DNA of 64,000 nucleotides from Erythrobacter sp. SCSIO 43205 (lineage in GTDB: Bacteria > Pseudomonadota > Alphaproteobacteria > Sphingomonadales > Sphingomonadaceae), in assembly GCF_019904235.1 (NCBI RefSeq), contig NZ_CP063202.1:1736001-1800000 (forward strand). Direction: 5' to 3'. The position numbers and the translations under genes are program-made. Below the pieces are notes generated by a model that was not told where the DNA came from, made no database searches, and was given only the letters and a program-made list of their open reading frames with translations. Numbering within the stretch: the first letter of the stretch is position 1; every line of letters starts with the position of its first letter. Of the stretch, positions 1-9,879 are shown piece after piece.

Positions 1-981
1 GAGGCGCTGACCTATTCCTCGGTTGAATTCATCGAGAAAGCGAGCGGGATCAAGGCGCGCCATGTGATGAGCAAGGAGCCGATCCTCGACCCTGATATTA
101 TGGCCCCGCGCTGGGAAGAGCGCGGAAACGATGAACGTTCCATGATGTGCGAGATTGGCGTCACCGCCGCGCTTCAGGCTCTGAAACGGGCAGGGCGCAA
201 GCCTGAGGATGTGGACGCGGTGCTGTGCGCTGCGTCCAATATGGAACGGCCCTATCCTGCCATGGCGATTGAGATCCAGCAGGCGCTTGGCATCGACGGC
301 TTTGGCTTTGACATGAATGTCGCGTGTTCGTCGGCGACCTTCGGTATTCAGACGGCGGCCGATTATGTGCGCGCTGGCAATGCGAAAAGCGTTCTGGTGG
401 TGAGCCCTGAGATTACCTCAGGCCATCTCAACTGGCGCGACCGCGACAGCCACTTTATCTTTGGCGACGTGGCGACAGCCGTGCTGGTGGAAGACGCTGC
501 GATTGCGCCCAAAGAGCACTGGGAGATTTTGAGCACTAAGCTCAAGACGGTGTTCTCCAACAACATCCGCAACAATTTCGGCTTTCTGAACCGCGCCGCG
601 CCGGAAGGCGAGGGCAAGGCTGACAAGCTTTTTGTCCAGGAGGGGCGCAAGGTCTTCAAAGAGGTCGTGCCCATGGTCGCCGATATGATCATTGCGGAAG
701 CCAAGAACCTCCAAATGGACCCGGCAACCCTTCGCCGCCTGTGGCTCCACCAGGCCAATGCGGGCATGAACCGCCTGATTTCTCAACGCGTGTTAGGTCA
801 CGAGGCAAGTCCTGATGAAAGTCCGACGGTGCTCGATACCTATGGCAACACCTCGTCGGCAGGCTCAATCATCGCCTTCCACTCACACAGTGAGGATCTG
901 AAAGCCGGTGACACCGGGCTCATTTGCAGCTTTGGTGCTGGATATTCAGCAGGTACAGTGTTCGTTCGCAAAAACGCCTGA
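1..981 (+). CDS. FabH-like beta-ketoacyl-ACP synthase III (5' end outside window)
   Basis: A thiolase-fold condensing enzyme whose reading frame is already open at base 1, so the N-terminus is missing. The Cys-His-Asn triad of the FabH family is visible: Cys in NVACSSATFG (bases 325-327), His in WLHQANAGMN (748-750) and Asn in YGNTSSAGS (847-849). The C-terminus ends normally with SFGAGYSAGTVFVRK. Known enzymes of this family condense an acyl-CoA with malonyl-ACP to start fatty acid synthesis. The long spacer between Cys and His resembles the longer FabH-like proteins of about 370 residues rather than E. coli FabH (317), so the acyl donor may differ from acetyl-CoA; that part is inference. 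It lies upstream of phospholipid genes, which suits a lipid role. Confidence 0.88.
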   Translation, partial: EALTYSSVEFIEKASGIKARHVMSKEPILDPDIMAPRWEERGNDERSMMCEIGVTAALQALKRAGRKPEDVDAVLCAASNMERPYPAMAIEIQQALGIDGFGFDMNVACSSATFGIQTAADYVRAGNAKSVLVVSPEITSGHLNWRDRDSHFIFGDVATAVLVEDAAIAPKEHWEILSTKLKTVFSNNIRNNFGFLNRAAPEGEGKADKLFVQEGRKVFKEVVPMVADMIIAEAKNLQMDPATLRRLWLHQANAGMNRLISQRVLGHEASPDESPTVLDTYGNTSSAGSIIAFHSHSEDLKAGDTGLICSFGAGYSAGTVFVRKNA

Positions 982-1063
982 GGGCTTTGCATTTTAAGGA
1001 TTAGCGCGCCTGGCTGAACCAAAGAGTTGTTTGGGAGCCGGGCAGTGCCTAAATGGATGACCT

Positions 1064-1813
1064 ATGGCAGGTGAAATTCTCGATAATCAGGGCCGCGGCG
1101 AAGCAAGCTGGGGTTGGCCCTCGATCCATCCGGAGGGGCGCAAATATGGCGTGATCGCAATTGCCATTGCGCTCGTGCCGCTCCTGTTCGGCTGGCAGTT
1201 CATCGGCTGGCCTTTGCTTCTTTTGTCGCTAGGCGTTTTCGCGTTTTTCCGCGACCCTGAGCGCGTTGTGCCGCAAGACGATAAGTCCATTGTCGCACCT
1301 GCTGACGGGCTTGTGACGCTTATCCAAGAGGTTGAGCCGCCCGCTGAAATGCTGGGCAATGATGGCTCTGGCGTCCCCGGTCTGTCGCCGGGCCCGGTCA
1401 CCCGCGTGTCGATTTTCATGAGCGTGTTCGACGTTCACATCAATCGTGCGCCCATCGCTGGAACGGTGCAGCGGGTTGTTTATATTCCGGGTAAATTCGT
1501 CAATGCCGACCTCGATAAGGCATCCGAAGAAAATGAGCGTCAGCTGGTTCTGATTGAACGCAATGACGGCCTGATGATCGGCTTCACGCAGATCGCAGGG
1601 CTGGTCGCGCGGCGCATCGTGCCTTTTGTAAAGCCCGGCGATACCGTGGCCAAGGGACAGCGCGTGGGGCTTATCCGCTTTGGCAGTCGCGTGGATGTGT
1701 ATCTTCCCGCAGGCACTCAGCCAAAGGTTTTGATGGGGCAACGCATTGTCGCAGGTGAAACGATCCTGGCCGAAGTGGGCGCATCCGCCCTGCTCGAAGG
1801 CATTGCGCAATAA
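1064..1813 (+). CDS. psd: Phosphatidylserine decarboxylase proenzyme
   Basis: A 249-residue protein of the short, alphaproteobacterial-type phosphatidylserine decarboxylase family. It turns phosphatidylserine into phosphatidylethanolamine at the inner membrane. The proenzyme cleaves itself at a Gly-Ser bond to make a pyruvoyl group; here the site is Gly207-Ser208 in [11 protein letters not shown] near the C-terminus. An N-terminal hydrophobic stretch (about residues 27-55) should hold it at the membrane, followed by [10 protein letters not shown] and the [10 protein letters not shown] segment typical of the family. The next gene, pssA, makes its substrate and starts two bases after the psd stop, so the two are very probably one operon. 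Confidence 0.95.
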   Translation: MAGEILDNQGRGEASWGWPSIHPEGRKYGVIAIAIALVPLLFGWQFIGWPLLLLSLGVFAFFRDPERVVPQDDKSIVAPADGLVTLIQEVEPPAEMLGNDGSGVPGLSPGPVTRVSIFMSVFDVHINRAPIAGTVQRVVYIPGKFVNADLDKASEENERQLVLIERNDGLMIGFTQIAGLVARRIVPFVKPGDTVAKGQRVGLIRFGSRVDVYLPAGTQPKVLMGQRIVAGETILAEVGASALLEGIAQ

Positions 1814-1815
1814 TT

Positions 1816-2688
1816 GTGGCCAAGCGACCCTCATCTGGCGACGTGGAAAACCGAGTGGGCCCGAAAGCTGCGGAGGATGACGACATCTCGTCAGGCAAAC
1901 CATTGGGCGTAGATGTTGTCAGCGCAGAAGAGAAAAGCGGGCTTTCCCTGCGCGCCATGCTCCCTAATGCAATCACGGCAGCAGCATTGTGTTCGGGGCT
2001 GACCGCTATCCGTTTTGCGATTGATGAAAACTGGGCCTTCGCAGTGCTCGCAATCTTTGTTGCTGGCATCCTTGATGGGCTAGATGGACGCATTGCGCGC
2101 CTGTTGAATGCGCAGTCTCGTTTCGGGGCAGAGCTTGATAGCCTTGCAGACGCGCTGTCATTTGGCATGGCCCCTGCGCTTATCCTGTTCCTGTGGTCAC
2201 TAAATGACCTTACTCGCTTTGGGTGGTTTGCAGCATTGGCCTTTGCCATCTGCTGCGCATTGCGCCTCGCGCGGTTTAATGCGCGCCTCGATATGGAAGA
2301 TCAGCCGCACAAATCGGCTGGTTTCCTGACCGGGGTGCCAGCGCCAGCAGGCGCGGGCCTTGCCCTCACGCCGATGTGCTTATGGATGGAAACGGGGCTC
2401 GACTTCTTCCGCGACCCACTTTTCAATTCGATCTGGGTCGCCGTGATCGGGGTGCTGTTTATCTCCAACATGGCAACGCTTAGCTGGACCGCGATCCGCC
2501 CTCAGCGTGATATTCGCATCTGGCTTATCGCCTTGGTCGCGCTTGCCTTTGCCGGACTTTTGTTGGAGCCGTGGTGGACGTTCAGCACGCTGAGCATCAT
2601 TTACTTGGCTCTCATGCCCTATGCGCTCATCCGCTATGGCAGGATCAAACGAGCAAGGGCGCGGGCCAAGGCTGAGGCGAGCTCTTAA
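1816..2688 (+). CDS. pssA: CDP-diacylglycerol-serine O-phosphatidyltransferase
   Basis: A 290-residue polytopic membrane enzyme that joins CDP-diacylglycerol and serine into phosphatidylserine. The CDP-alcohol phosphatidyltransferase signature is complete: DGLDGRIAR followed, at the expected spacing, by FGAELDSLAD, giving D-x2-DG-x2-AR-x8-G-x3-D-x3-D. An approximately 45-residue charged N-terminal extension precedes the first membrane span. The start is the GTG at 1816, two bases after the psd stop, which fits translational coupling. Several hydrophobic segments follow up to a basic C-terminus (RYGRIKRARARAKAE). The gene ends one base before the end of a convergent small gene. Confidence 0.95.
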   Translation: MAKRPSSGDVENRVGPKAAEDDDISSGKPLGVDVVSAEEKSGLSLRAMLPNAITAAALCSGLTAIRFAIDENWAFAVLAIFVAGILDGLDGRIARLLNAQSRFGAELDSLADALSFGMAPALILFLWSLNDLTRFGWFAALAFAICCALRLARFNARLDMEDQPHKSAGFLTGVPAPAGAGLALTPMCLWMETGLDFFRDPLFNSIWVAVIGVLFISNMATLSWTAIRPQRDIRIWLIALVALAFAGLLLEPWWTFSTLSIIYLALMPYALIRYGRIKRARARAKAEASS

Positions 2689-2973
2689 TCAACCAAGCGA
2701 TTGCACCGCGCCAAGCTGAGAGCGGGCAGAGCCACCAAACCCGCGTTGACGTTGACGACGCTGCTGCGGAGCACGGCGCGCAGTCTTGTGCAAAGGGCGA
2801 CGAATGCGCAGCTCTTCAGCCTCGACTTGCGGCACAAAGCCAGCATCAAGCAGCTCACGCTCTTCAAACACGGCCCAGAACGCAGCGCGCGCCTTCAACC
2901 ATGTGTCCGTCAGGCTTAGCACAGCAACAAGACCGGCAAACATAATGGCGAGAGTGATCAAAATTGCGAGCAT
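2689..2973 (-). CDS. Small single-span membrane protein, probably SOS-induced
   Basis: A 94-residue protein I do not recognise. Residues 1-22 form one clear membrane span (MLAILITLAIMFAGLVAVLS), followed by an amphipathic stretch (TDTWLKARAAFWAVFEERELL) and a strongly basic, Arg/Gln-rich tail. It is transcribed away from rpsB, and its stop abuts the stop of pssA. The upstream region holds two perfect GTTC-N7-GTTC LexA boxes flanking a TTGACT -35 element. I infer DNA-damage induction. A short, membrane-anchored, LexA-controlled protein recalls the Caulobacter division inhibitor SidA, but there is no sequence basis for assigning that function. The initiation region has only a weak ribosome site (GGAT), so the start is less certain. 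Confidence 0.6.
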   Translation of the reverse strand: MLAILITLAIMFAGLVAVLSLTDTWLKARAAFWAVFEERELLDAGFVPQVEAEELRIRRPLHKTARRAPQQRRQRQRGFGGSARSQLGAVQSLG

Positions 2974-3007
2974 GGCGTTCTATCCGTTCAGTCTTTGTTC
3001 TTCCGAC

Positions 3008-3058
3008 TTGTTCCCCAAGTGTTCCCGCCAAGTCAAGCGTTTTGTTCCATTTGTGTTC
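3008..3058 (-). promoter_or_regulatory. Putative SOS promoter with two LexA boxes
   Basis: Two perfect copies of the alphaproteobacterial LexA operator lie 19 bases apart on the plus strand: GTTCCCCAAGTGTTC (3010-3024) and GTTCCATTTGTGTTC (3044-3058). Between them, read on the minus strand, is TTGACT (3036-3031), a strong -35 candidate. A 17-base spacer leads to GAACAA, a weak -10 lying inside the first box. LexA bound at either box would cover this promoter. The arrangement points towards the small gene starting at 2973, although rpsB on the other strand starts about 200 bases away and cannot be fully excluded as a target. Confidence 0.68.
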
Positions 3059-3257
3059 TCATTGAATGAGAAGGCACTAGATTTTGTGCGAACGCGCCTC
3101 TATGTGCGCGCTTCTCAGATGTAACGGTTCGCGAATCAGTGCGTTCCAAATTTGTCTGAAATTCACATGGGCAGGCATACATACCGGTGCCAAGGCGGGA
3201 TCTCCGCCAACGGTCACGAAAGCTTGCCCAGAGGACTAACCGGAAAGGAACTATCCT

Positions 3258-4010
3258 ATGGCGACCACTACCGTCACCATGCAGCAATTGATCGAGGCCG
3301 GCGCACACTTCGGCCACCAGACCCACCGTTGGAACCCGCGCATGAAGCCGTATATCTTCGGCGCACGCAACGGCGTTCACATCCTTGATCTTTCACAAAC
3401 CGTTCCGCTTTTTGCGCGCGCTCTCGATTTCGTTGAGCAAACCGTTCGCGCTGGCGGCAAGGTTCTGTTCGTTGGCACCAAGCGTCAGGCGCAAGAGCCT
3501 ATCGCTGAAATGGCGCGCAGCTGCGGCCAGCACTTTGTGAACCACCGTTGGCTGGGCGGTATGCTCACCAACTGGAAAACCATCAGCGGTTCGATCAAGC
3601 GTCTCAAAACCCTTGAAGAGCAGCTTTCAGGCGACACCAGCGGCCTCACCAAGAAAGAGGTTCTCAACCTCACCCGTGAGCGTGACAAGCTTGAGCTGTC
3701 GCTTGGCGGTATCCGCGACATGGGCGGCGTTCCGGACGTGATGTTCGTCATCGACGCGAACAAAGAAGACCTCGCGATTAAAGAGGCGGCTGTTCTTGGC
3801 ATTCCGGTGATCTGTGTGCTCGACACCAACACTGACCCAACCGGCATTGCGTTCCCGATCCCAGGCAATGACGATGCAAGCCGCGCTGTGCGTCTTTATT
3901 GTCAGGCAATTGCTGACGCTGCCAATGCTGGCCGTGGTCAGGCTGTTGAGCAATCTGGCGAAGACTTCGGCGCGATGGACACGCCTCCAGCTGAGGCGGC
4001 TGCTGAATAA
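3258..4010 (+). CDS. rpsB: 30S ribosomal protein S2
   Basis: A 250-residue S2 protein of the small ribosomal subunit. The N-terminus carries the family hallmark ([20 protein letters not shown]), followed by [27 protein letters not shown] and the [19 protein letters not shown] signature. The C-terminus ends in an acidic and alanine-rich tail. The start ATG at 3258 has the ribosome site AAAGGA nine bases upstream. It is followed by tsf after 110 bases, the classic rpsB-tsf pair. The 5' region shared with the divergent small gene is about 280 bases and contains the LexA boxes described separately. Confidence 0.98.
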   Translation: MATTTVTMQQLIEAGAHFGHQTHRWNPRMKPYIFGARNGVHILDLSQTVPLFARALDFVEQTVRAGGKVLFVGTKRQAQEPIAEMARSCGQHFVNHRWLGGMLTNWKTISGSIKRLKTLEEQLSGDTSGLTKKEVLNLTRERDKLELSLGGIRDMGGVPDVMFVIDANKEDLAIKEAAVLGIPVICVLDTNTDPTGIAFPIPGNDDASRAVRLYCQAIADAANAGRGQAVEQSGEDFGAMDTPPAEAAAE

Positions 4011-4019
4011 GCGCTGAGT

Positions 4020-4039
4020 GCCCCTGATGAAACAGGGGC
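4020..4039 (+). other. Hairpin between rpsB and tsf
   Basis: A perfect 7-bp stem GCCCCTG/CAGGGGC with a 6-base loop lies ten bases after the rpsB stop. It has no run of T after it, so it is unlikely to be a full rho-independent terminator. A role in partial attenuation, RNA processing or 3'-end stabilisation of the rpsB transcript is an inference. Confidence 0.45.
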
Positions 4040-4120
4040 GTCACAATCTCAAATTAGCGGCGCCGGATAGACCCTCCCTAAAGGCTCCCCGGCGCCCCCA
4101 AACTTACAAAGGAAATCACC

Positions 4121-5047
4121 ATGGCTGCTTTTACTGCCGCTGATGTGAAGAAACTGCGCGAACTTTCTGGCGCAGGCATGATGGATGCAAAGAAAGCCCT
4201 GACCGAAGCCGATGGCGACATCGATGCAGCGGTTGACGCTCTGCGCGCAAAAGGCCTTGCAACCGCACAAAAGAAATCGAGCCGTACGGCGGCAGAAGGC
4301 CTCGTTGGCGTTGCTGTTGAAGGCACACGCGGTGTCGCTGTTGAAGTCAACTCGGAAACCGACTTCGTTGCGAAGAACGACAAGTTTCAGGACTTCGTTC
4401 GCAAGACGACCGCTGTTGCGCTGACCGTTGACGGCGACGATGTCGAAGCCCTTAAAGCAGCCAGCTATCCCGATGGCGGAACGGTTGCTGACAAGCTCAC
4501 CGATAACGTTGCAACCATCGGTGAAAACCAGCAGGTTCGCCGCATGAAAACCGTGACCGTGAACAGCGGCGCGATCGTTTCCTACGTTCACAATGCAGCG
4601 GCAGACGGCCTTGGCAAAATCGGCGTTCTGGTTGCTCTGGAAAGCGACCTTGGCGCTGACGTGCTTGAGCCGTTCGGCAAGCAACTTGCCATGCACATCG
4701 CCTCGATGTTCCCGCAAGCCCTGAACGCAGAGAGCCTCGATGCTGATGTGATCGAGCGCGAGCGTAAAATTGCACAGGAAAAGGCAGCCGAAAGCGGCAA
4801 GCCTGAAAACGTGCAGGAGAAGATGGTCGAAGGCGCGATCAAGAAGTTTGCCAAAGAGAACGCTCTGCTCAGCCAGATGTTCGTGATGGACAACAAAACC
4901 AGCGTTGAAGACACCGTCGCCAAGTTCGGCAAGGACAACGGCGGTTCGGTCGTCCTGAAAGACTACGTCCGCTTCCAACTCGGCGAAGGCATCGAGAAAG
5001 AAGAAAGCGACTTTGCAGCAGAGGTTGCAGCGGCAGTTGGTGGCTAA
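4121..5047 (+). CDS. tsf: Elongation factor Ts
   Basis: A 308-residue EF-Ts, the nucleotide exchange factor that recycles EF-Tu-GDP. The N-terminal UBA-like module is evident ([25 protein letters not shown]), as is the core motif [17 protein letters not shown] that contacts EF-Tu. The C-terminal part carries [21 protein letters not shown]. The length is usual for alphaproteobacteria. The start at 4121 has AAAGGAAAT upstream. It is paired with rpsB and followed by a strong terminator. Confidence 0.98.
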   Translation: MAAFTAADVKKLRELSGAGMMDAKKALTEADGDIDAAVDALRAKGLATAQKKSSRTAAEGLVGVAVEGTRGVAVEVNSETDFVAKNDKFQDFVRKTTAVALTVDGDDVEALKAASYPDGGTVADKLTDNVATIGENQQVRRMKTVTVNSGAIVSYVHNAAADGLGKIGVLVALESDLGADVLEPFGKQLAMHIASMFPQALNAESLDADVIERERKIAQEKAAESGKPENVQEKMVEGAIKKFAKENALLSQMFVMDNKTSVEDTVAKFGKDNGGSVVLKDYVRFQLGEGIEKEESDFAAEVAAAVGG

Positions 5048-5074
5048 GCGCTAACCAACACTTTCATGCAGATC

Positions 5075-5115
5075 AAAAAGGCCGCTCGCGGGGGAAACCT
5101 GCGGGCGGCCTTTTG
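5075..5115 (+). terminator. Rho-independent terminator after tsf
   Basis: A strong stem, AAAAGGCCGCTCGC pairing with GCGGGCGGCCTTTT with one G-T pair, encloses a short loop and ends in TTTT. It lies 28 bases after the tsf stop and should end the rpsB-tsf transcript. Confidence 0.85.
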
Positions 5116-5251
5116 CTTGGAAGCTACGTCCAAATACCTGCACTCTCTCACCCCTTACGCAAACCTCTCTATGGCCCGCTTTGCTACGCCTTTATGCGGC
5201 TTGCTTAGACCGCTGCAATAAGAGAACCCTTGCAGTGAGAGGTCGAGCATT

Positions 5252-7714
5252 TTGGATACTCCAGCGCCGTTTCGAGCGCCCGGCGGCCGTGCGAATTTCA
5301 CAGGCCGGGTGCGCAAAATATCAGTATTCGCAGTGGCTTGCCTGCTTTTTCCAATACCGGCGATGGCAGCCAACACTCAGCTTGCCGAACTCGCTGAGCA
5401 GGTCGCGCAGCAGCAGCGCACTGCTGATTTCGTCTGGACAGTCCTTGCGGCAACACTGGTCTTGATGATGCAGGTGGGGTTCCTCTTGCTTGAAGCAGGG
5501 GCAAGCCGTTCGAAAAACTCGATCAGCGTCGCGCAAAAGAACCTCGCCGACCTCTTTCTCGCCTTCCTCACATTCTACTTCATCGGCTTTGGCCTCATGT
5601 TTGATGGCGGCGGCTGGTTCATGGGAGAACTTGGCTGGGGCGCGCGGCTTGAAACCGATTGGTCGATGGCCTTCTTCGTGTTTCAGGTCGTGTTTGCCGG
5701 AACCGCCATCACGATTGTGTCGGGTGCGGTGGCGGAGCGGATGCGGTTTTCCGCCTACCTCATCAGCGCCGCGATCATCGCCGCCTTCGTTTATCCCGTT
5801 TTTGGGCATTGGGCATGGGGCAATCTGCTCGACCCCGATGCGCCCGCATGGCTTGCCGATATGGGCTTCATCGATTTTGCAGGGTCAACCGTGGTGCACT
5901 CAATGGGTGGATGGCTCGCTTTGGCAGCGGTGGTTTGTCTTGGCGCGCGGCGGGGCCGTTTTGATAGCGATGGTAGGCCCACCCCAATGTATGGACATTC
6001 ACCGATCCTTTTCGGGGCAGGCTCGATCATTCTCTTCTTCGGCTGGATTGGTTTCAACGGCGGCTCAACCACCGCCGCATCGCCTGAATTTGCTGGCATC
6101 GTTCTAAACACGGTTCTTGCAGGCGCTGCGGGCGGGGCCGCTGGTATGTTTGCGGGCTACGCGCTTGAACGCAAATGGGTGGTCGGGCGCTCTGCGAACG
6201 GGATGCTGGCGGGGCTTGTGGGCATTACGGCAGGTTGTGCAGCGGTTGGTCCTGATGGCGCTTTGATGATCGGGGCAATTTGCGGCGTCGCAGTCCTTGC
6301 CTCTGAAGAGTTCATCTTGCGCGTGCTCAAACAAGACGATGTGGTCGGCGCGGTTTCAGTCCACGGAGTATGCGGTGCAATCGGCACTTTGCTGGTCGCC
6401 GCGTTCGCGCTTCCCGAAAATTTGATGACGCAAACGCGGTTGGAGCAATTTGTGGTGCAGTCCTACGGCGTTGGAGCCGCTGCTGCCTGGGCACTTGGGC
6501 TCGGCTTTGCGATATTTGGAGCCTTGCGCATGGCAGGCGTTTTGCGCGTCTCTGAGCAACACGAGATCGAAGGCCTCAACGCAAGCGAACATGGCGCGAC
6601 ACTGGGCACCGGCTTGCTGCTTCAGGAGTTGCATCAAAGCGTGGTGGCGAACAAGGATTTGACTCACCGCCTTGATGAGAACAGCGGCGATGAGGCGGCG
6701 GAGATTGCGACAGTCCTCAATCCCTTCCTTGCCACATTGCAAGAAACAGTGCGCGTGCTCGATAGTCAGGCAAGCGTGGTCAGCGAGCAGTCGAAATCCT
6801 TGCGACGAATGGCGCGAACCACGCTGGATGGTGCAGAGGTGATGGACAAATCCGTCGCGACCATCGCCCAACATTCGTCTGCGCTTGGCAAGGCGACCCA
6901 GGAGGCGGCAGGCACAAACCAGATCATGCATCAGGAAGTCGCCGATGTAGCGGCCTCAGCCCGCGATCTTCGCAGTGTGATTGCTCAGGCGGAAAAAACC
7001 ATTGGCGAGCTTGGCGCATCCATTGCGAATGCTGCGCAAGCCTCGGATGAAACCGCGCAGGTGAGTGTAGAAGCAGAGGAGATCGCAGGTGTTGCAGGGG
7101 ATCTGATGGCAGAGCTTGAGAGCGCCACTGGGCGGATTGGCAAGATGATCGGATTTATCGACGAGGTCGCTTTCCAGACCAATATGTTGTCGATCAATGC
7201 CAGTATTGAAGCTGCGCACGCAGGCGCTGCTGGTGATGGCTTTGCCGTTGTTGCCGCGGAGATCCGCGCACTTGCTAACCAGACCAAATCGGCGGCCGAT
7301 GAGGTGCGCGGATTCATCGAGGAGATAACCGGAGGCGCGGACAATGTGCGCGGCTCTATCGACAGTATTCGCGAGACGGTTGCGACGATGAGAGGCAAGA
7401 TGGCAGCTATCGCGCAGGAAGCGGCAAGCCATGAAATGAGTGCTCAGCAATCGCAACAGGCGCTCAATCATGCAGGACGCCAGGCGGACTCGCTTGAGGC
7501 GGCCACTGCGCGCGTGACAAGCCGGATTGAGGAAATTGCCAGTTTTAGCGAGAATGTTGCGCAAACGGCGCAAGTTGCAGGCAATCAGGCAAGCAGCCTT
7601 TCAGCGCGCGCCAAAGGCGGGTTGGAGGAAGCAGAGAGCCTCACAGACATTGCCAATGATCTGAACGAGCAGTCCGATCAACTCAAGCGCGCAGCCGGCG
7701 AATATCGCGCTTGA
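5252..7714 (+). CDS. Ammonium transporter fused to a methyl-accepting chemotaxis signalling domain
   Basis: An 820-residue fusion. Residues 22-39 look like a signal peptide ending AMA. Residues 55-430 are an Amt/MEP/Rh channel: [32 protein letters not shown] and [12 protein letters not shown] give the twin pore histidines His216 and His371. A cytoplasmic DASEHG-like motif (about 441-447) follows. Residues 452-500 look like a HAMP linker. The rest is a long coiled coil whose tip (638-675) has the MCP hairpin: [18 protein letters not shown], then [13 protein letters not shown]. The start is taken as TTG 5252 because GAGAGG lies nine bases upstream; a GTG at 5309 is possible. Amt domains sense or carry ammonium, and MCP hairpins bind CheW/CheA. 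I infer an ammonium sensor for taxis or a related pathway. No other chemotaxis gene is in the window. Confidence 0.93.
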   Translation: MDTPAPFRAPGGRANFTGRVRKISVFAVACLLFPIPAMAANTQLAELAEQVAQQQRTADFVWTVLAATLVLMMQVGFLLLEAGASRSKNSISVAQKNLADLFLAFLTFYFIGFGLMFDGGGWFMGELGWGARLETDWSMAFFVFQVVFAGTAITIVSGAVAERMRFSAYLISAAIIAAFVYPVFGHWAWGNLLDPDAPAWLADMGFIDFAGSTVVHSMGGWLALAAVVCLGARRGRFDSDGRPTPMYGHSPILFGAGSIILFFGWIGFNGGSTTAASPEFAGIVLNTVLAGAAGGAAGMFAGYALERKWVVGRSANGMLAGLVGITAGCAAVGPDGALMIGAICGVAVLASEEFILRVLKQDDVVGAVSVHGVCGAIGTLLVAAFALPENLMTQTRLEQFVVQSYGVGAAAAWALGLGFAIFGALRMAGVLRVSEQHEIEGLNASEHGATLGTGLLLQELHQSVVANKDLTHRLDENSGDEAAEIATVLNPFLATLQETVRVLDSQASVVSEQSKSLRRMARTTLDGAEVMDKSVATIAQHSSALGKATQEAAGTNQIMHQEVADVAASARDLRSVIAQAEKTIGELGASIANAAQASDETAQVSVEAEEIAGVAGDLMAELESATGRIGKMIGFIDEVAFQTNMLSINASIEAAHAGAAGDGFAVVAAEIRALANQTKSAADEVRGFIEEITGGADNVRGSIDSIRETVATMRGKMAAIAQEAASHEMSAQQSQQALNHAGRQADSLEAATARVTSRIEEIASFSENVAQTAQVAGNQASSLSARAKGGLEEAESLTDIANDLNEQSDQLKRAAGEYRA

Positions 7715-7881
7715 TCTGGCTTGCTTGGACCTGAGGCTGCGTTGATAGCCATGCGCATAAGTTCATTGTTTCCCTGTGCCTAAACCGGTCTGTCGATGCA
7801 CTCTGCCTCTTGGCAGGGCGCGCCCTCGCGGATAAGGCCACGGGCGAAGCCCAAACTGCGAAAAAAAGGCGCGCCGCAATC

Positions 7882-8601
7882 ATGTCACTTCCCCCGATCA
7901 AACGCGTTCTCCTCAAATTGTCAGGCGAGGTGCTGATGGGGAGTCAGGAATATGGGATCGACCCTGAATATGTCGCGCGTCTTGCAGAAGAGGTGAAGGC
8001 AGCCAAAGACAGCGGCATCGAGGTTTGCCTTGTGATTGGCGGCGGCAATATATTCCGCGGTATCTCAGCTGCGGCGAAGGGACTTGACCGGACCACGGGC
8101 GACTACATGGGAATGCTCGCCACGGTAATGAACGCGCTCGCGATGCAGAACGCGCTGGAGCAGCTGGGCGTGCAAACCCGCGTGCAGTCGGCGATCCCCA
8201 TGTCCAGCGTGTGCGAGCCCTATATCCGCCGCCGTGCAGAGCGACACCTTGAGAAGGGCCGGATCGTGATTTTCGCAGCGGGTACGGGCAATCCGTTCTT
8301 CACGACTGATACAGGTGCGGCGCTTCGTGCCGCAGAGATGAACTGCGATGCGCTGCTCAAAGGCACCAGCGTTGACGGCGTCTATGACAGCGATCCCAAG
8401 CACAACCCCGATGCCACCCGCTTCGACACGATTACTTACGACCAGGTGCTGGCTGATAATCTCAAGGTGATGGACGCAACCGCCGTTGCGCTTTGCCGTG
8501 AGAACGCCATTCCGCTAGTGGTCTTTTCAATCCGCGAAAAAGGCAATGTTGCCAAAGTGCTTTCAGGCGAGGGCACGCAGACAATTGTCCAGAAAGACTA
8601 A
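7882..8601 (+). CDS. pyrH: UMP kinase
   Basis: A 239-residue bacterial UMP kinase of the amino acid kinase family, which phosphorylates UMP to UDP with ATP in the cytoplasm. The N-terminus [14 protein letters not shown], the [10 protein letters not shown] loop, and [20 protein letters not shown] identify it. ATG 7882 is chosen because it gives the usual N-terminus and length; a TTG at 7810 in the same frame would add 24 unconserved residues. It heads the run pyrH-frr-uppS-cdsA-dxr-rseP, with frr starting 12 bases after its stop. Confidence 0.97.
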   Translation: MSLPPIKRVLLKLSGEVLMGSQEYGIDPEYVARLAEEVKAAKDSGIEVCLVIGGGNIFRGISAAAKGLDRTTGDYMGMLATVMNALAMQNALEQLGVQTRVQSAIPMSSVCEPYIRRRAERHLEKGRIVIFAAGTGNPFFTTDTGAALRAAEMNCDALLKGTSVDGVYDSDPKHNPDATRFDTITYDQVLADNLKVMDATAVALCRENAIPLVVFSIREKGNVAKVLSGEGTQTIVQKD

Positions 8602-8613
8602 AGAGAAAAACCC

Positions 8614-9171
8614 ATGCCGACATATGACAAATCTGACATCGAACGCCGCATGGCAGGCGCAGTGGAATCGCTGAAAGGTGATCTTTCAGGGCTTCGCACA
8701 GGGCGCGCCAACACCGCTCTGCTCGATCCGGTGGTGGCCGAGGTTTACGGGGCGATGATGCCGCTTTCCCAAGTTGCAACCGTGTCAGCGCCAGAACCCC
8801 GGATGCTGAGCGTGCAGGTGTGGGACAAAAGCAATGTGAGCGCGGTTGAGAAAGGGATTGCCAAAGCCAACCTTGGCTTGAACCCGATGACCGATGGCCA
8901 GACCATCCGCTTGCCAATGCCTGACCTCACAGAAGATCGCCGCAAGGATTTGGCGAAACTTGCTGGCGAATATGGTGAGAAGGCCAAGGTTGCAGCGCGC
9001 AATGTGCGCCGCGACGGGATGGAAAGCCTCAAAGCTGACGAAAAAGCCAAGGAAATCTCCGAGGATGATCGCAAGCGTTCCGAAGACGAGGTTCAAAAAC
9101 TGACCGACAAATATGTGGCTGAAATCGACGCTGCGGTTGAGAAAAAGGTTCAGGAAATCCTCAGCCAATAG
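8614..9171 (+). CDS. frr: Ribosome recycling factor
   Basis: A 185-residue RRF, which with EF-G splits the post-termination ribosome. Typical segments are [20 protein letters not shown] near the N-terminus, then [33 protein letters not shown] (not contiguous in other families), followed by the long helical C-terminal part. The start ATG 8614 has AAAGAG upstream and follows the pyrH stop by 12 bases, in line with co-transcription. Confidence 0.97.
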   Translation: MPTYDKSDIERRMAGAVESLKGDLSGLRTGRANTALLDPVVAEVYGAMMPLSQVATVSAPEPRMLSVQVWDKSNVSAVEKGIAKANLGLNPMTDGQTIRLPMPDLTEDRRKDLAKLAGEYGEKAKVAARNVRRDGMESLKADEKAKEISEDDRKRSEDEVQKLTDKYVAEIDAAVEKKVQEILSQ

Positions 9172-9204
9172 TGGGCAGGGGTCGCGGGGAGCTAAGGGCT
9201 ACAG

Positions 9205-9879
9205 GTGGAAAACGGCGCAAAACACGTTGCCATCATTATGGATGGCAATGGCCGCTGGGCGAAAAAGCGGGCGCTTCCGCGTGCCGTGGGACACCAGCGC
9301 GGGGTTGAGGCGGTGCGCCGTCTGGTGCGAGCGCTTGAGCCGATGGGCCTCGATTGCTTAACGCTTTATGCCTTTAGCTCGGAAAACTGGAAGCGTTCTG
9401 AGGATGAGGTTGATGACCTCATGAACCTCATGCGCAAGTTCATTAAATCCGACTTGGCCGAATTCGTCGCCAATAATGTGAAATTGAAGATCATCGGCGA
9501 TTGGCGCGGGCTTGCGCCAGATATTGTCGCCATGCTCGAAGACGCGCTGGCGCAGACAGCAAACGGTACGCAAACACTTGCTGTTGCACTCAATTACGGG
9601 TCGCAAAACGAAATTGCGCGCGCAGCATCCATGGCTGCACAGGCGGGCGAAATTACGGCTGACACTATCGCTGCGCATCTTGATACTGCCGACCTGCCGC
9701 CGCTTGACCTGCTGATCCGCACCAGCGGGGAAATACGCCTCAGCAATTTCCTGTTATGGCAATCAGCCTATGCGGAAATGCTGTTTGTCGATACGCTTTG
9801 GCCCGATTTTAAGCCTGAGCATCTACAGCAGGCGCTGAAAGACTTTGCGCAAAGGGAGAGGCGCTTTGGTGGAAGATAA
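9205..9879 (+). CDS. uppS: Undecaprenyl diphosphate synthase
   Basis: A 224-residue cis-prenyltransferase that adds isopentenyl units to farnesyl diphosphate to make undecaprenyl diphosphate, the lipid carrier for cell wall sugars. The catalytic aspartate lies in [16 protein letters not shown] near the N-terminus. The [12 protein letters not shown] and [18 protein letters not shown] segments, including the R-x-S-x-E-x-R-x-S-N signature, are present. The start is GTG 9205. The 3' end overlaps the start of cdsA by about ten bases, so the two are translationally coupled. Confidence 0.96.
   Translation: MENGAKHVAIIMDGNGRWAKKRALPRAVGHQRGVEAVRRLVRALEPMGLDCLTLYAFSSENWKRSEDEVDDLMNLMRKFIKSDLAEFVANNVKLKIIGDWRGLAPDIVAMLEDALAQTANGTQTLAVALNYGSQNEIARAASMAAQAGEITADTIAAHLDTADLPPLDLLIRTSGEIRLSNFLLWQSAYAEMLFVDTLWPDFKPEHLQQALKDFAQRERRFGGR

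Noticed and set aside
2701..3124. Plus-strand open frames opposite the small SOS-type gene
   Set aside because: Low-complexity basic sequence without signal or domain; the minus frame has a membrane span, a promoter and a tidy stop.
4049..4978. Long minus-strand open frame opposite tsf
   Set aside because: It is the shadow of a well-supported elongation factor gene and shows no family motif.
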